A DNA stretch of 64,000 nt from Mycolicibacter minnesotensis (GTDB lineage: Bacteria > Actinomycetota > Actinomycetes > Mycobacteriales > Mycobacteriaceae): positions 744,001 through 808,000 of the forward strand of contig NZ_AP022589.1 of the NCBI RefSeq assembly GCF_010731755.1, written 5' to 3'. The stretch's first letter is position 1. Each line of letters starts with the position of its first letter. The notes below the pieces were generated by a model. The model was not told where the DNA came from. It made no database searches and worked only from the letters and a program-made list of their open reading frames with translations. Positions 38,668 to 45,896 of the stretch are shown one piece after another. The translations under genes were made by a program, and so were the position numbers.

Positions 38668-39105
38668 ATGACGAGTAGCAGAATCGCCGAGATCGCTTTC
38701 GCCACACCTGCAACCGAAGCCACCCAGGCTTGGCGCAGCCATACCGCCAAGTTCACCGTCCACTGGGGGCGGGCCGGAGCGGTGGTCTCGGTCGATGGAG
38801 AGATAGACGCCGCCAACGCGAGCGCATTCGCCGACTATGCCAAACAGTGCGCCGACTGCTGCGAGTGGCTGGTGGTAGATTTGTCGCAGCTGACTTTCAT
38901 TGGTACCGAAGGGTTTTCTGCCCTCCAATCGGTCAGCGCGCAGTGCGCCAGTACACAGACGCAGCTCAAGGTGGTTCCCAGTAGCGCACTACGAACCCTG
39001 CTGCGGATCTGCGACCCGCAGTCGCGGCTTCCGCTGGTGGGATCACTGTCGGATGCCCTAGCTGACGTGCAGCGGATCAGCCGGCCGCTTCGCCTGGTGC
39101 CCTGA
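38668..39105 (+). CDS. STAS-domain anti-sigma factor antagonist, paralogue 1
   Basis: A 145-residue protein with a STAS fold from about residue 28. It aligns with SpoIIAA/RsbV in VVDLSQLTFIG-TEGFSAL. The usual phospho-acceptor motif Asp-Ser-(Ser/Thr)-Gly is here Gly-Thr-Glu-Gly: the Asp is Gly, the acceptor Ser is Thr, and the following residue is Glu. Ser-to-Thr may still be phosphorylated; loss of the Asp would weaken it. About half the residues match the second STAS gene at 45441. It lies in the island with sigF and two RsbW-like proteins, so binding an anti-sigma factor is a fair inference. Confidence 0.8.
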   Translation: MTSSRIAEIAFATPATEATQAWRSHTAKFTVHWGRAGAVVSVDGEIDAANASAFADYAKQCADCCEWLVVDLSQLTFIGTEGFSALQSVSAQCASTQTQLKVVPSSALRTLLRICDPQSRLPLVGSLSDALADVQRISRPLRLVP

Positions 39106-39201
39106 GTCCGGCTGCGACCGCCCGGGTAGCGAACATCCACTAAGTCACCTCGATCAGACGCTGATCGCGGCTGTTGACTTGTCGGCCATGAGCATTGCTC
39201 G

Positions 39202-39544
39202 CTAGCGTCCCCGGACCCGGCGGTTGTACTTCTTGATAGCTGTCACCAGTTCGGCTTTGCGCATCGAGCGCCCGTGGATGTCGAGCCGGCGCGCAATATC
39301 CAGCAGGTGCTGTTTACTGGCGTTGGCGTCGACCCCTTCCGCGGAGGGGCCGGTGTTGTTCGGGCCGCCGCCCGCCGCGCTTATCCGACGGGCCGCGCTT
39401 GGCCTTCGCCTCCCAGTGGTCGCCGACTTTCTCGAAACTGTGCTTCAGCGCGGCGTAGGCCACCTGAGCTTTGGCGCTGGAACGTTGCAGCGTGGTGGGC
39501 AGCTCGGTCCACTTGGGGGTGCCGCTCTTCGACATCTTGGGCAT
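39202..39544 (-). pseudogene. ChaB/Rho-N protein with frameshift and internal loss
   Basis: The frame from ATG 39544 encodes MPKMSKSGTPKWTELP and KHSFEKVGDHWEAKAKRGPSD, the ChaB-type domain seen in mycobacteria (second item split: KHSFEKVGDHW, EAKAKRGPSD). Two faults are visible. The segment after LQRSSAKAQ is about 23 residues shorter than in its relatives. A one-base shift in a GC run near 39370-39400 then puts the rest, GVDANASKQHLLDIARRL...AELVTAIKKYNRR, in another frame. The total of 343 bases is not a multiple of three. A sequencing error could explain the shift but not the deletion. Neighbouring mycobacterial chaB genes are often SigF-controlled. Confidence 0.6.
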
Positions 39545-39579
39545 GAGGCCTCCTCGTGAACATCTCGATCGCGTCTGGA

Positions 39580-39605
39580 TACCCGTCCGGAATACCGGCC
39601 AATCC
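39580..39605 (-). promoter_or_regulatory. SigF-like promoter upstream of the ChaB relic
   Basis: Minus strand: GGATT (39605-39601), 16 bases, GGGTA (39584-39580). The -35 has one mismatch to GGTTT. Confidence 0.5.
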
Positions 39606-39648
39606 GTTGCGACCCGTGGTTCGTCGATCCGGCTTTTTCCACTTGCCA

Positions 39649-39674
39649 GGTTTCGACTGCGTGCAAAGCGGGAA
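39649..39674 (+). promoter_or_regulatory. SigF-like promoter upstream of the small membrane-protein pair
   Basis: GGTTT (39649-39653), 16 bases, GGGAA (39670-39674); the -10 has A instead of T. It lies 31 bases before the ATG at 39706. Confidence 0.5.
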
Positions 39675-39705
39675 TGAATGCGTTCACAACAAGAATGGAG
39701 GACGC

Positions 39706-39939
39706 ATGCGGATCGGTGGATTGGCCGGGCCCATTGTGCTGCTCTGGTTGGTGATCGGCATTTTCGCCGCGTGGCAGCGCGACTATTTCCACGGAAGCCA
39801 GACCAGCTGCGCCAGTGCCGGAACCATCGCCGTGACCGTTCTGGCCGGCCCGCTGAACTATGCCGGCGTCAAACCCGTCGTATCGGATTGCCATATACCG
39901 CAGCCGTCATCATTGGATGCGGTCGGTTTCATTGTGTGA
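39706..39939 (+). CDS. Small membrane or secreted protein
   Basis: A 77-residue protein with one N-terminal hydrophobic segment (GLAGPIVLLWLVIGIFAAW, about residues 4-22), followed by a Trp-Gln-Arg-Asp stretch and two Cys about 22 residues apart. The ribosome site AATGGAGGACGC precedes the ATG. It reads as a signal-anchored small protein of unknown function and is followed 15 bases later by a DUF6131 gene. The longer frame upstream lacks a ribosome site. Confidence 0.62.
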   Translation: MRIGGLAGPIVLLWLVIGIFAAWQRDYFHGSQTSCASAGTIAVTVLAGPLNYAGVKPVVSDCHIPQPSSLDAVGFIV

Positions 39940-39954
39940 GAGAAGGGATTGCAA

Positions 39955-40110
39955 ATGATTGGCCTCGGGGTAATTCTGCTGATTCTGGCGCTCGTCTTCA
40001 AGATCAATGTCCTCTGGACGGTCGGCGTCATTCTGCTGGTGGTCGGTGCTGCATTGTGGATTCTGGGTGCGATCGGGCGTCCGGTCGCGGGCCGACGCTA
40101 CTGGTACTGA
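39955..40110 (+). CDS. DUF6131 small membrane protein, paralogue 1
   Basis: Only 51 residues, two membrane helices joined by a short turn (around FKINVLWTVG), a small Gly-rich second helix and the end GRPVAGRRYWY. This matches the mycobacterial DUF6131 family, and a second copy with the same length and the same RRYWY end is at 46697. Ribosome site GAAGGGATT lies before the ATG. It is probably transcribed with the 77-residue gene, so is also likely a SigF target. Function is unknown. Confidence 0.72.
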   Translation: MIGLGVILLILALVFKINVLWTVGVILLVVGAALWILGAIGRPVAGRRYWY

Positions 40111-40201
40111 TCGGCTAAGGCGCGCCGTCGCTGAAGTCTTGACCTAGGCCTGGGACGGCCTGTTCTGGGACCGCTCACCTTGGAGGACAGGGGCAGATGC
40201 G

Positions 40202-41155
40202 ATGGCCGTCCCCACCGGCGACGATCGGGACCCGTTCACGCATATCGCCCTGACGTACGGATCACCGCAGGAATACCTGGATCATCTGGTGCCGTTCGTC
40301 GGCGATGGCGTGAATGACGGCTTTCCGGTCTTGGTCGCGGTCCCGGGCCCCAACCTGTCACTGCTGCGTGACCGCCTGCCCGCGGGCACCGTCGACGCGG
40401 TGAAGCTGGTCGACATGAGCCTGGTCGGACGCAACCCCGGCCACATCCTGGGCGCGGTGTTCGGCACCTTTGCCGCGCGGCACCCGTCGGGCCCGGTGCG
40501 AATGGTCGGCGAGCAAGTCTGGATTGGCCGATCACCGTTGGAGTATTCGGCCTGCCTGCAGCATGAGGCACTGGTCAATGAGGCATTCGCGGGCCGCGAC
40601 ATCGCATTGGTCTGCCCCTACGACGCAACGCATTTGGACTCAGAGACCCTTGCGGACGCAGCGCTCACCCATCCACGAGTGAGCCGGAGCGGACGTCCGG
40701 ATCAGGCCAGCGCCAGCTTCGCTCCAGAAGCCGCCTGGGCACGCTGCAACGAGCCGTTGCCCGGCAACCCCACCGCGGCCAGCTATGCATTGCACCGCCT
40801 CGCAGATCTGGCCGGCGCCCGACAATTCTGCGCCAAGTACGCGCGGTGGTTCGGCTTCTCCGCCGACGGCATCGCAGATCTGCAGCTGATCGTCAATGAG
40901 CTGGCCTCTAACAGCCTGCAGCACGGACGACGGCCGAGCACCCTGTTGTTGTGGGAATCCGCGGGTTACCTGGTCTGCCAGGTACGCGACGCCGGCCAGC
41001 TGACCGACCGACTTGCCGGACGGCGGCCGATCGTGGATGACGTCGATGACGGTCGCGGCCTGTACGTGGTCAATGCCACCGCTGACTTGGTGCGCATCCA
41101 CACCGGGCCATCGGGGACCACGGTGCAGGCACATCTTCGGATGCGCCGGGGCTGA
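40202..41155 (+). CDS. MEDS-domain sensor fused to RsbW-like ATPase
   Basis: A 317-residue protein. Residues about 12-175 match MEDS (methanogen/methylotroph sensory, DcmR-type), a small-ligand sensor. Residues about 195-315 match the RsbW-type ATPase: N-box LQLIVNELASNSLQHG keeps the Glu-x3-Asn pair and VDDGRGLYVV is the G-box. Nothing suggests a His phospho-acceptor, so it is a Ser/Thr kinase or anti-sigma-type switch rather than a histidine kinase. It could act on the STAS proteins or SigF-like partners. GGAGGACAGGGGC precedes the ATG. Its partner is not known. Confidence 0.78.
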   Translation: MAVPTGDDRDPFTHIALTYGSPQEYLDHLVPFVGDGVNDGFPVLVAVPGPNLSLLRDRLPAGTVDAVKLVDMSLVGRNPGHILGAVFGTFAARHPSGPVRMVGEQVWIGRSPLEYSACLQHEALVNEAFAGRDIALVCPYDATHLDSETLADAALTHPRVSRSGRPDQASASFAPEAAWARCNEPLPGNPTAASYALHRLADLAGARQFCAKYARWFGFSADGIADLQLIVNELASNSLQHGRRPSTLLLWESAGYLVCQVRDAGQLTDRLAGRRPIVDDVDDGRGLYVVNATADLVRIHTGPSGTTVQAHLRMRRG

Positions 41156-41168
41156 CCGCGGGAGGGAG

Positions 41169-41217
41169 GGCGAGGCAACGCTGCGGGGAGAGCAGTGAAC
41201 CGCAGCGTTACCTCGCC
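41169..41217. terminator. Strong hairpin after the MEDS-ATPase gene
   Basis: Two 18-base arms (41169-41186 and 41200-41217) pair with one mismatch around a 13-base loop, 14 bases after the stop codon. The rest of 41156-41408 shows no convincing gene on either strand. Confidence 0.7.
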
Positions 41218-41408
41218 GAACCCCATGGTGACGTCGCGCTGCACACTCCTTGTCCGCCACGCCCGTGGCGATACGCGCGTCACCGATCGTCGTTGTCCGT
41301 AGTGCTGGAACATCACCTCCTCTGAGTGGCACGTGCTCGATCAGATCCGCCGCGGGAGCCACGGCGGACACCACGTAGTAGGCGAGGCCGGCTATGGGCC
41401 CCGGCCGA

Positions 41409-41831
41409 TCAGGCGTTGATGACCCGCTCTCCGTGGCCGCTGGCGACCTTGATCCGGCGCGGCTTCGCCTTCTCGGCTACCGGGATGGTGAGGCGCAGCA
41501 CCCCATCGTGGTAACTGGCCTGGATCTGCTCGGCATCGAGGGTGTCGCCGAGGAACAGTTGCCGGCTGAACACTCCGCGCGGCCGCTCCGCTGACACCAT
41601 CTCGCGGCTCTGGTCCAGCGCCGGACGCCGGGCATGCACAGTCAGGACGTTGCGCTCCACGTCGAGGTCCAAGGAATCCTCGGCGACGCCCGGGAGGTCG
41701 AACTCGACGATGAACTGGTCACCGTCACGCCAAGCATCCATCGGCATGAGCGCCGGTCGCGCCGCGGTCCCCGACACCTGCTGGGTCCAACGGTCGAGAT
41801 CACGGAACGGGTCGGTACGCATCAACATCAT
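41409..41831 (-). CDS. Hsp20/alpha-crystallin small heat-shock protein
   Basis: A 140-residue chaperone that holds unfolding proteins. The alpha-crystallin core runs from [20 protein letters not shown] through [10 protein letters not shown] to the [16 protein letters not shown] tail (I-x-I/V motif). ATG 41831 follows AGGAGGTG; a second ATG is three bases on. It is divergent from the MerR-like gene, and a 22-base inverted repeat lies in the shared upstream region. This arrangement suggests autoregulated heat or stress induction by that regulator. It is one of several hsp20 paralogues expected in mycobacteria. Confidence 0.88.
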   Translation of the reverse strand: MMLMRTDPFRDLDRWTQQVSGTAARPALMPMDAWRDGDQFIVEFDLPGVAEDSLDLDVERNVLTVHARRPALDQSREMVSAERPRGVFSRQLFLGDTLDAEQIQASYHDGVLRLTIPVAEKAKPRRIKVASGHGERVINA

Positions 41832-41858
41832 CTCCACCTCCTGATTATCCGGCAGATC

Positions 41859-41880
41859 ATCTATGCCTGCCGACATAGAT
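41859..41880. promoter_or_regulatory. Inverted repeat operator, hsp20-merR
   Basis: ATCTATG-N8-CATAGAT is a perfect 7-8-7 inverted repeat 28 bases upstream of the hsp20 ATG. MerR-type dimers bind such sites in the spacer of the promoter. A TATATA box lies beside it (41884-41890 region). Confidence 0.6.
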
Positions 41881-41955
41881 TTTTATATAGCACCGGTGGT
41901 AGGTTGATGCAACAGCTGGCGGCAACGAATTCTCGACGAGTGAAGGCGACGTGCG

Positions 41956-42327
41956 GTGACACCAGACAGCAACGCCCGATCCGGGCTCGGGGTATACGGG
42001 ATCTCGGTGGCTGCCGAACTGTCCGGACTCGGCCAGCAGACACTGCGTCTCTACGAGAGCCGCGGATTACTGACCCCGGCGCGCACTCCAGGCGGAACGC
42101 GCCGCTACAGCGATGACGACATTGCTCGACTTAGACGCATCACGGAGCTGGTCGGCATCGGTATCAACGTGGCAGGCATCGGTCAGATACTCGGCCTGGA
42201 AGCGGACAATGCCCGATTGGTCTCCGACAACACCCGGCTGCGATCGGACAACTCCCAGCTGAAGACGGATTACGCCCTGCTGGCTGGTACCCGAAGCAGC
42301 GCACACCAGCCCCTGTCGCGCGGCTAG
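41956..42327 (+). CDS. MerR/HspR-like repressor or activator
   Basis: A 123-residue MerR-type regulator. The helix-turn-helix starts VYGISVAAELSG, continues GQQTLRLYESRGLLTP and RTPGGTRRYSDDDIARL, closely like HspR. A short coiled coil follows, made of repeated 'NARLVSDNTRLRSDNSQL' units with seven-residue spacing (about 82-105). No metal or effector domain is visible. It begins with GTG. Its stop shares the palindrome CTAG (42324-42327) with the convergent CDGSH gene. HspR represses hsp70 operons; by analogy this one may control the divergent hsp20. Confidence 0.82.
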   Translation: MTPDSNARSGLGVYGISVAAELSGLGQQTLRLYESRGLLTPARTPGGTRRYSDDDIARLRRITELVGIGINVAGIGQILGLEADNARLVSDNTRLRSDNSQLKTDYALLAGTRSSAHQPLSRG

Positions 42328-42551
42328 CCCGAGTCAGCGGCGTCCACCGGGACCTGTCGGGACGAGCCACTGCGCCGCCGGTGGCTGGTGTCGCACAACG
42401 GATAGTTGCGACTGCGCCCACACGTGCAGATGGCGACCATGAAGCGATCGGATTCGACGACGCCGTGTGGTGTCTCGATACGCACCGGCCCTGCGACCAG
42501 CATCGGGCCGTTGCGCACGATCTGCACCACCCGAGGCTCTGGCGCGGTCAT
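42324..42551 (-). CDS. CDGSH iron-sulfur domain protein
   Basis: A 75-residue protein with an exact CDGSH-type motif: CxCxxSxxxPxCDxxH in CTCGRSRNYPLCDTSH (about 43-58). It would coordinate a [2Fe-2S] cluster with three Cys and one His. ATG overlaps the methyltransferase stop (ATGA), so it is co-translated with it. Role in electron transfer or redox sensing is not known for the mycobacterial members. Confidence 0.84.
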   Translation of the reverse strand: MTAPEPRVVQIVRNGPMLVAGPVRIETPHGVVESDRFMVAICTCGRSRNYPLCDTSHRRRSGSSRQVPVDAADSG

Positions 42552-43243
42552 GGCTTGTCCGCCCTGATCACCACCAGCTGTTCCACCCGACAGCCGTAGG
42601 GCACCTGGCCGGTCGATTCCAGCCAGCCGGCGTGCGCCGAGAGAACCGGACCGAAGGGGATGTGTCGAACGGCAGCGACCTGGGCGGTCAGCCCCACGGC
42701 CCGCAGCGCAACGAGGGACTGCCCGACGCCGGCGAGAGCGGACTGCACCAGTAGCAGGGAGCCCCCTTTGCCCAACAGCGCTGCCGCAGAGTGGCACAGC
42801 GGATCCAGCACGAGCCGGCCGTCCGCTCCGCCATTCCAGGACCATTCCGGACCGCCCGCGGACCGGACGGGCCCACCGTGGCGTGGCGAAGGCACATAAG
42901 GCGGATTAGCTACCACCAGGTCGAAAGGCGCGTACCGCAGTGCGTCGTCCCATGGGCCCTGCCGGACTGCGATGTCCACGCCGGCCGCACGGGCGTTGTC
43001 GCGAGCACACCGCACGGCTCGCGAGCAGATGTCGAACGCGGTGACGCGGTCGGCTCCCAGCTCGGCCGCCGCGATAGCCGCGACGCCGCTGCCGGTGCAT
43101 AGGTCCAACACGCTGGCGCGGTGAGCCAAACAGGTGCGTTCGATGGTCTCGATGAGCAGCTGGGAATCTGCTTGCGGAACATAGACACCGTCTACGCGCG
43201 GCGGCCGGTGACGTCGGGCCGCGGGCAGGCCAACGATGGTCAT
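42548..43243 (-). CDS. HemK2-like class I methyltransferase
   Basis: A 231-residue SAM-dependent methyltransferase. The SAM-binding strand is LDLCTGSGVAAIAAAELGA; the catalytic NPPY (VVANPPYVPSP) marks the N6-adenine/N5-glutamine class (HemK2/MTQ2-like). ATG 43243 is preferred over GTG 43315 because a SigF-type promoter (43290-43313) lies between them and its -35 overlaps the longer start. The substrate may be a protein glutamine or a small molecule. It forms a unit with the CDGSH gene. Confidence 0.74.
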   Translation of the reverse strand: MTIVGLPAARRHRPPRVDGVYVPQADSQLLIETIERTCLAHRASVLDLCTGSGVAAIAAAELGADRVTAFDICSRAVRCARDNARAAGVDIAVRQGPWDDALRYAPFDLVVANPPYVPSPRHGGPVRSAGGPEWSWNGGADGRLVLDPLCHSAAALLGKGGSLLLVQSALAGVGQSLVALRAVGLTAQVAAVRHIPFGPVLSAHAGWLESTGQVPYGCRVEQLVVIRADKP

Positions 43244-43289
43244 GGGCGGCTGCCCGTCAGTTCTGCGGAGGATGTCACGCAGCACCGAG

Positions 43290-43313
43290 TACCCGCGCCC
43301 GGCAGTGTCAAAC
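43290..43313 (-). promoter_or_regulatory. SigF-type promoter for methyltransferase-CDGSH
   Basis: Minus strand: GTTT (43313-43310), 15 bases, GGGTA (43294-43290). It lies 46 bases upstream of ATG 43243. Confidence 0.65.
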
Positions 43314-43365
43314 ACTGCGCCCCAAGCGATCTCCGCCCGATCCTGCGAAGCGAGCCCGCAACGCC

Positions 43366-43396
43366 GCTGGGCCCGATCCGTTGGATCGGGCCCAGC
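43366..43396. terminator. Hairpin terminator downstream of the MPT63 homologue
   Basis: A perfect 14-bp stem GCTGGGCCCGATCC (43366-43379) with a GTT loop and its complement (43383-43396), 13 bases past the stop of the MPT63 homologue. No U-tract. Confidence 0.75.
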
Positions 43397-43409
43397 TCAG
43401 CCGCAGAGG

Positions 43410-43889
43410 TCAGGTGTTGCTCGTCCAGACCAGTACATCCTGGACTCCGTCGTTGTAGACCACACCGTCCGGTGCAGGGCCCGTCACGTCGAAGTAGATC
43501 TTGCCGTTCGCGGCCGTACCCTGGGCGATCGGTGCCGGACTGATGCCGTCAGGCGTCGGAACCGTGTTGACCACCCGATATGTGTCACTGTTGGCCGCCC
43601 TGGCGTTGAAATCAGCGACCACCGGCGTCACGGTGCCACTGTCGGCGCGAGCGGTCACGTCGGCCTGATACAGCTTGCCGCGCGGTTGATAACCCGGGAT
43701 GGTGACGTTGGCCGGGCCCAGATTGCTGACCGTGTACGACGTCACCATCGCGCCGTCGTTGAGCTGTGACGGCGTTCCGAACGGCTGAATCGCCGGCTCG
43801 GCGGCCGCGGTGCCGGCGGCAAATACACTCAGCGCAGCGATTCCGGCCGCACCAGCGGCTGCTTTGACCGCAGTTGTGGAGAGCTTCAT
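43410..43889 (-). CDS. mpt63: Secreted immunogenic protein MPT63 homologue
   Basis: A 159-residue secreted protein, identical in length to M. tuberculosis MPT63. The signal peptide runs to about residue 30 (AAGTAAAEP). The mature beta-sandwich keeps VTIPGYQPRGKL, VTPVVADFNARA and GKIYFDVTGPAPDGV, the segments that define the MPT63/MPB63 family. ATG 43889 follows GGAGGAG. The long N-terminal extension possible from 44009 has no signal and overlaps the SigF promoter. Function is unknown; the fold resembles immunoglobulin and arrestin modules. Confidence 0.88.
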   Translation of the reverse strand: MKLSTTAVKAAAGAAGIAALSVFAAGTAAAEPAIQPFGTPSQLNDGAMVTSYTVSNLGPANVTIPGYQPRGKLYQADVTARADSGTVTPVVADFNARAANSDTYRVVNTVPTPDGISPAPIAQGTAANGKIYFDVTGPAPDGVVYNDGVQDVLVWTSNT

Positions 43890-43966
43890 TTCTGACTCCT
43901 CCGATTCCTTTCGATTTTTGGCGGCAGTCCGCTTTTCTGGAACCTGGCCGCGCGTCTCACAGCGCT

Positions 43967-43992
43967 TACCCCGTGCGACCGACGGCGAAACC
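43967..43992 (-). promoter_or_regulatory. SigF-type promoter for the MPT63 homologue (perfect)
   Basis: Minus strand: GGTTT (43992-43988), 16 bases, GGGTA (43971-43967), 77 bases upstream of the ATG. Both hexamers match. Confidence 0.75.
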
Positions 43993-44167
43993 TGGTGGTG
44001 CTTGCGCACAGTGGGGAAATTGTGGATAGTTACGCCAACCTCGGGCGTTCAGCAGACAGCGCCGGTACGGATCGACCTTGCATCCATTCCTGCGTTTCAG
44101 ACCGCGGATCGCCCACCGGCCAAGGGATCAACTCATACTGTGCGGGGTGCGAGAAGGCGGGTTTGCG

Positions 44168-44836
44168 GTGATCGGGGATGTCAACGCTGAATGTGCGGGA
44201 CCCGCGGGCGGTGAAGCCGAGGTGCACAACGGACTCGACTTGGTGGTCGGTCACGGCGAACCTCAGCGAGTCGGCAGGTTCCGGTACTGGCTCGGCGAAC
44301 AGCGCTGGGAATGGTCGGACACGGTGGCCCGAATGCATGGCTACGAGCCGGGTACCGTTGCACCGAGCACCGAGCTGCTGCTGCAGCACAAGCATCCCGA
44401 AGACCGCCCGCAGGTGGCCGAAGCCCTGGAGCGCGTGCTGCGGGGCGAGCCGTTCAGCAGTCGACACCGGATCATCGACACCGGGGGGCTAGAGCACTGG
44501 GTGATCGTCGTCGGCGACCGAATGCTCGATGACGCCGGAGTGGTCACCGGAACGGCCGGCTTCTACGTCGATGTCACCGATGTGGTGCAGGCCGATGTCA
44601 GCGCAGCGGTATCCGAAGTCGCCGAATCTCGCGCGGTGATCGAACAGGCCAAGGGAGTCCTGATGGTCGGCTACGGCATCTCCGCCGAACGGGCGTTCGA
44701 CATCCTGGTGTGGCGTTCGCAGGAGACCAACGTCAAGGTACGCGACTTGGCCACTCGATTCGTGGCTGCCTTCACCGGCAGACTCCCCGCCGAAGTGCTC
44801 TCCGACCTCGACCACACCCTGCTGACCGTGACCTGA
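44168..44836 (+). CDS. PAS-ANTAR signalling protein (RNA-binding antiterminator type)
   Basis: A 222-residue protein with a PAS fold in the first two thirds (FRYWLGEQRWEWSD, HKHPEDRPQVAEAL, WVIVVGDRMLDDAG) and an ANTAR RNA-binding domain at the end (ESRAVIEQAKGVLMVGYG, ERAFDILVWRSQETNVKVRDLA). ANTAR proteins bind paired hexaloop hairpins and prevent transcription termination. The PAS input could sense haem, flavin or redox state. GTG 44168 is used with AAGGCGG ahead; a GTG at about 44147 is possible. Candidate target hairpins were not identified. Confidence 0.83.
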   Translation: MIGDVNAECAGPAGGEAEVHNGLDLVVGHGEPQRVGRFRYWLGEQRWEWSDTVARMHGYEPGTVAPSTELLLQHKHPEDRPQVAEALERVLRGEPFSSRHRIIDTGGLEHWVIVVGDRMLDDAGVVTGTAGFYVDVTDVVQADVSAAVSEVAESRAVIEQAKGVLMVGYGISAERAFDILVWRSQETNVKVRDLATRFVAAFTGRLPAEVLSDLDHTLLTVT

Positions 44837-45440
44837 GCCCAGCGCCGGCCGCACTGGTGAGGTCACCGCCCCGCGTGGGTAACCACCGAGCCGAAGGCGG
44901 TGAACACGCGCGCGGAGACAACGCGAACCGGCTGGCGCAGCACCGGATCGGCTGACCGCATCCCCCCACCATGTCGCTACGACTGGTCGCAGCCCTATCT
45001 TCGCTCCGCCCCCGCGACCCGAATGAGGCGAATCCATAGTTCCGCGATCAGGCATTGCACGGCAGCCGATGGGCGCGAAAGTGCCATACAGCGTCTAATT
45101 CAAAGAAATACTCAAATTTATTTCAGTAGTTACACATTCACGCAGGTAGATGAACTACCAGCGCCGCCTCGCCGTCATGCCACACCGGAGCAAAGCCATC
45201 AACAAAGAAGTTAATATGTTGCACCGCAATCGAATTCAATCGGGCGGCGCGGCTCCGTTACCGAATCGTTGCAGAATCGCGGCGAACGGCGTACGTTCGT
45301 CACTAGGTTGAGTTAACAGCCACCCGGAAGACGCGTCACCCACGCTAGCCAGGGAGGCATTCTCCCTGCATCTCATCCGTGAAGGTGAAACTCGCATCGA
45401 CGCGATCCACAGTACGAGTTTCGACTGATGGAGCACTGCA
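44837..45440. other. 600-base gap with an AT-rich block; no gene supported
   Basis: No reading frame in this stretch has a ribosome site, recognisable domain or consistent codon pattern. About 45085-45235 is clearly lower in GC than the rest, with runs such as CAAATTTATTTCAG, and holds GTAGTT...AACTAC arms of 6 bp around a 21-base loop (45128-45160 region). It probably contains regulatory DNA for the STAS gene at 45441. A frame at 44900-45214 looks like chance. Confidence 0.5.
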
Positions 45441-45875
45441 ATGCCCGCTTTGAATACCGCCGGATCAGCGCGTTCGGCCTCTCGATCACATGCCCCTTCC
45501 CCGTCCGATACCTGGACGAGCCACACCGCGCGGGGCGCCATCCACTGGGGGCGCAGCGGTGCGGTGGTCAGCGTGGAGGGCGAACTGGACGCCTCCAACG
45601 CCAGCCACTTGGCAGACTACGTGCAGCGTTGCGCGTGCCACTGCGCTTGGCTGATCCTCGACCTCGACGCCCTGAAGTTCATTGGCACCGCTGGTTTTTC
45701 GACTTTGAAGACGATCGCCGACCGGTGCGCCGAAGCCCAGCTCTATTACACGATGGTTCCCGGCACCGAGGTTGAGCGACTGCTGCGCATCTGCGATCCC
45801 GACCACGCGTTGCCGACAACGCCGTCGAGGGCCGACGCACTGGCCGGTGCGCAGGTCTTCCAGCAGGTCCGCTGA
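45441..45875 (+). CDS. STAS-domain anti-sigma factor antagonist, paralogue 2
   Basis: A 144-residue STAS protein, about half identical to the one at 38668. Its core reads VVSVEGELDASNAS and LDLDALKFIG-TAGFSTL. The acceptor motif is Gly-Thr-Ala-Gly, so it keeps Thr, lacks the Asp and has Ala where the first paralogue has Glu. The pre-gene leader (CAGTACGA...CTGATGGAG) is also shared, so promoter and gene were probably duplicated together. The N-terminal 25 residues are Ser/Ala-rich and not STAS. Confidence 0.8.
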   Translation: MPALNTAGSARSASRSHAPSPSDTWTSHTARGAIHWGRSGAVVSVEGELDASNASHLADYVQRCACHCAWLILDLDALKFIGTAGFSTLKTIADRCAEAQLYYTMVPGTEVERLLRICDPDHALPTTPSRADALAGAQVFQQVR

Positions 45876-45896
45876 CCCACACACACCAGCCAGCAG

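Noticed and set aside
40966-41316. Minus-strand frame with a strong AGGAGGTG ribosome site
   Set aside because: The frame soon runs antisense into the MEDS gene, and its protein has no hydrophobic core or family pattern. The ribosome site may be left from a lost gene.
44900-45214. 104-codon frame in the gap before STAS paralogue 2
   Set aside because: No ribosome site, mixed codon usage across the GC-rich and AT-rich parts, and no similarity.
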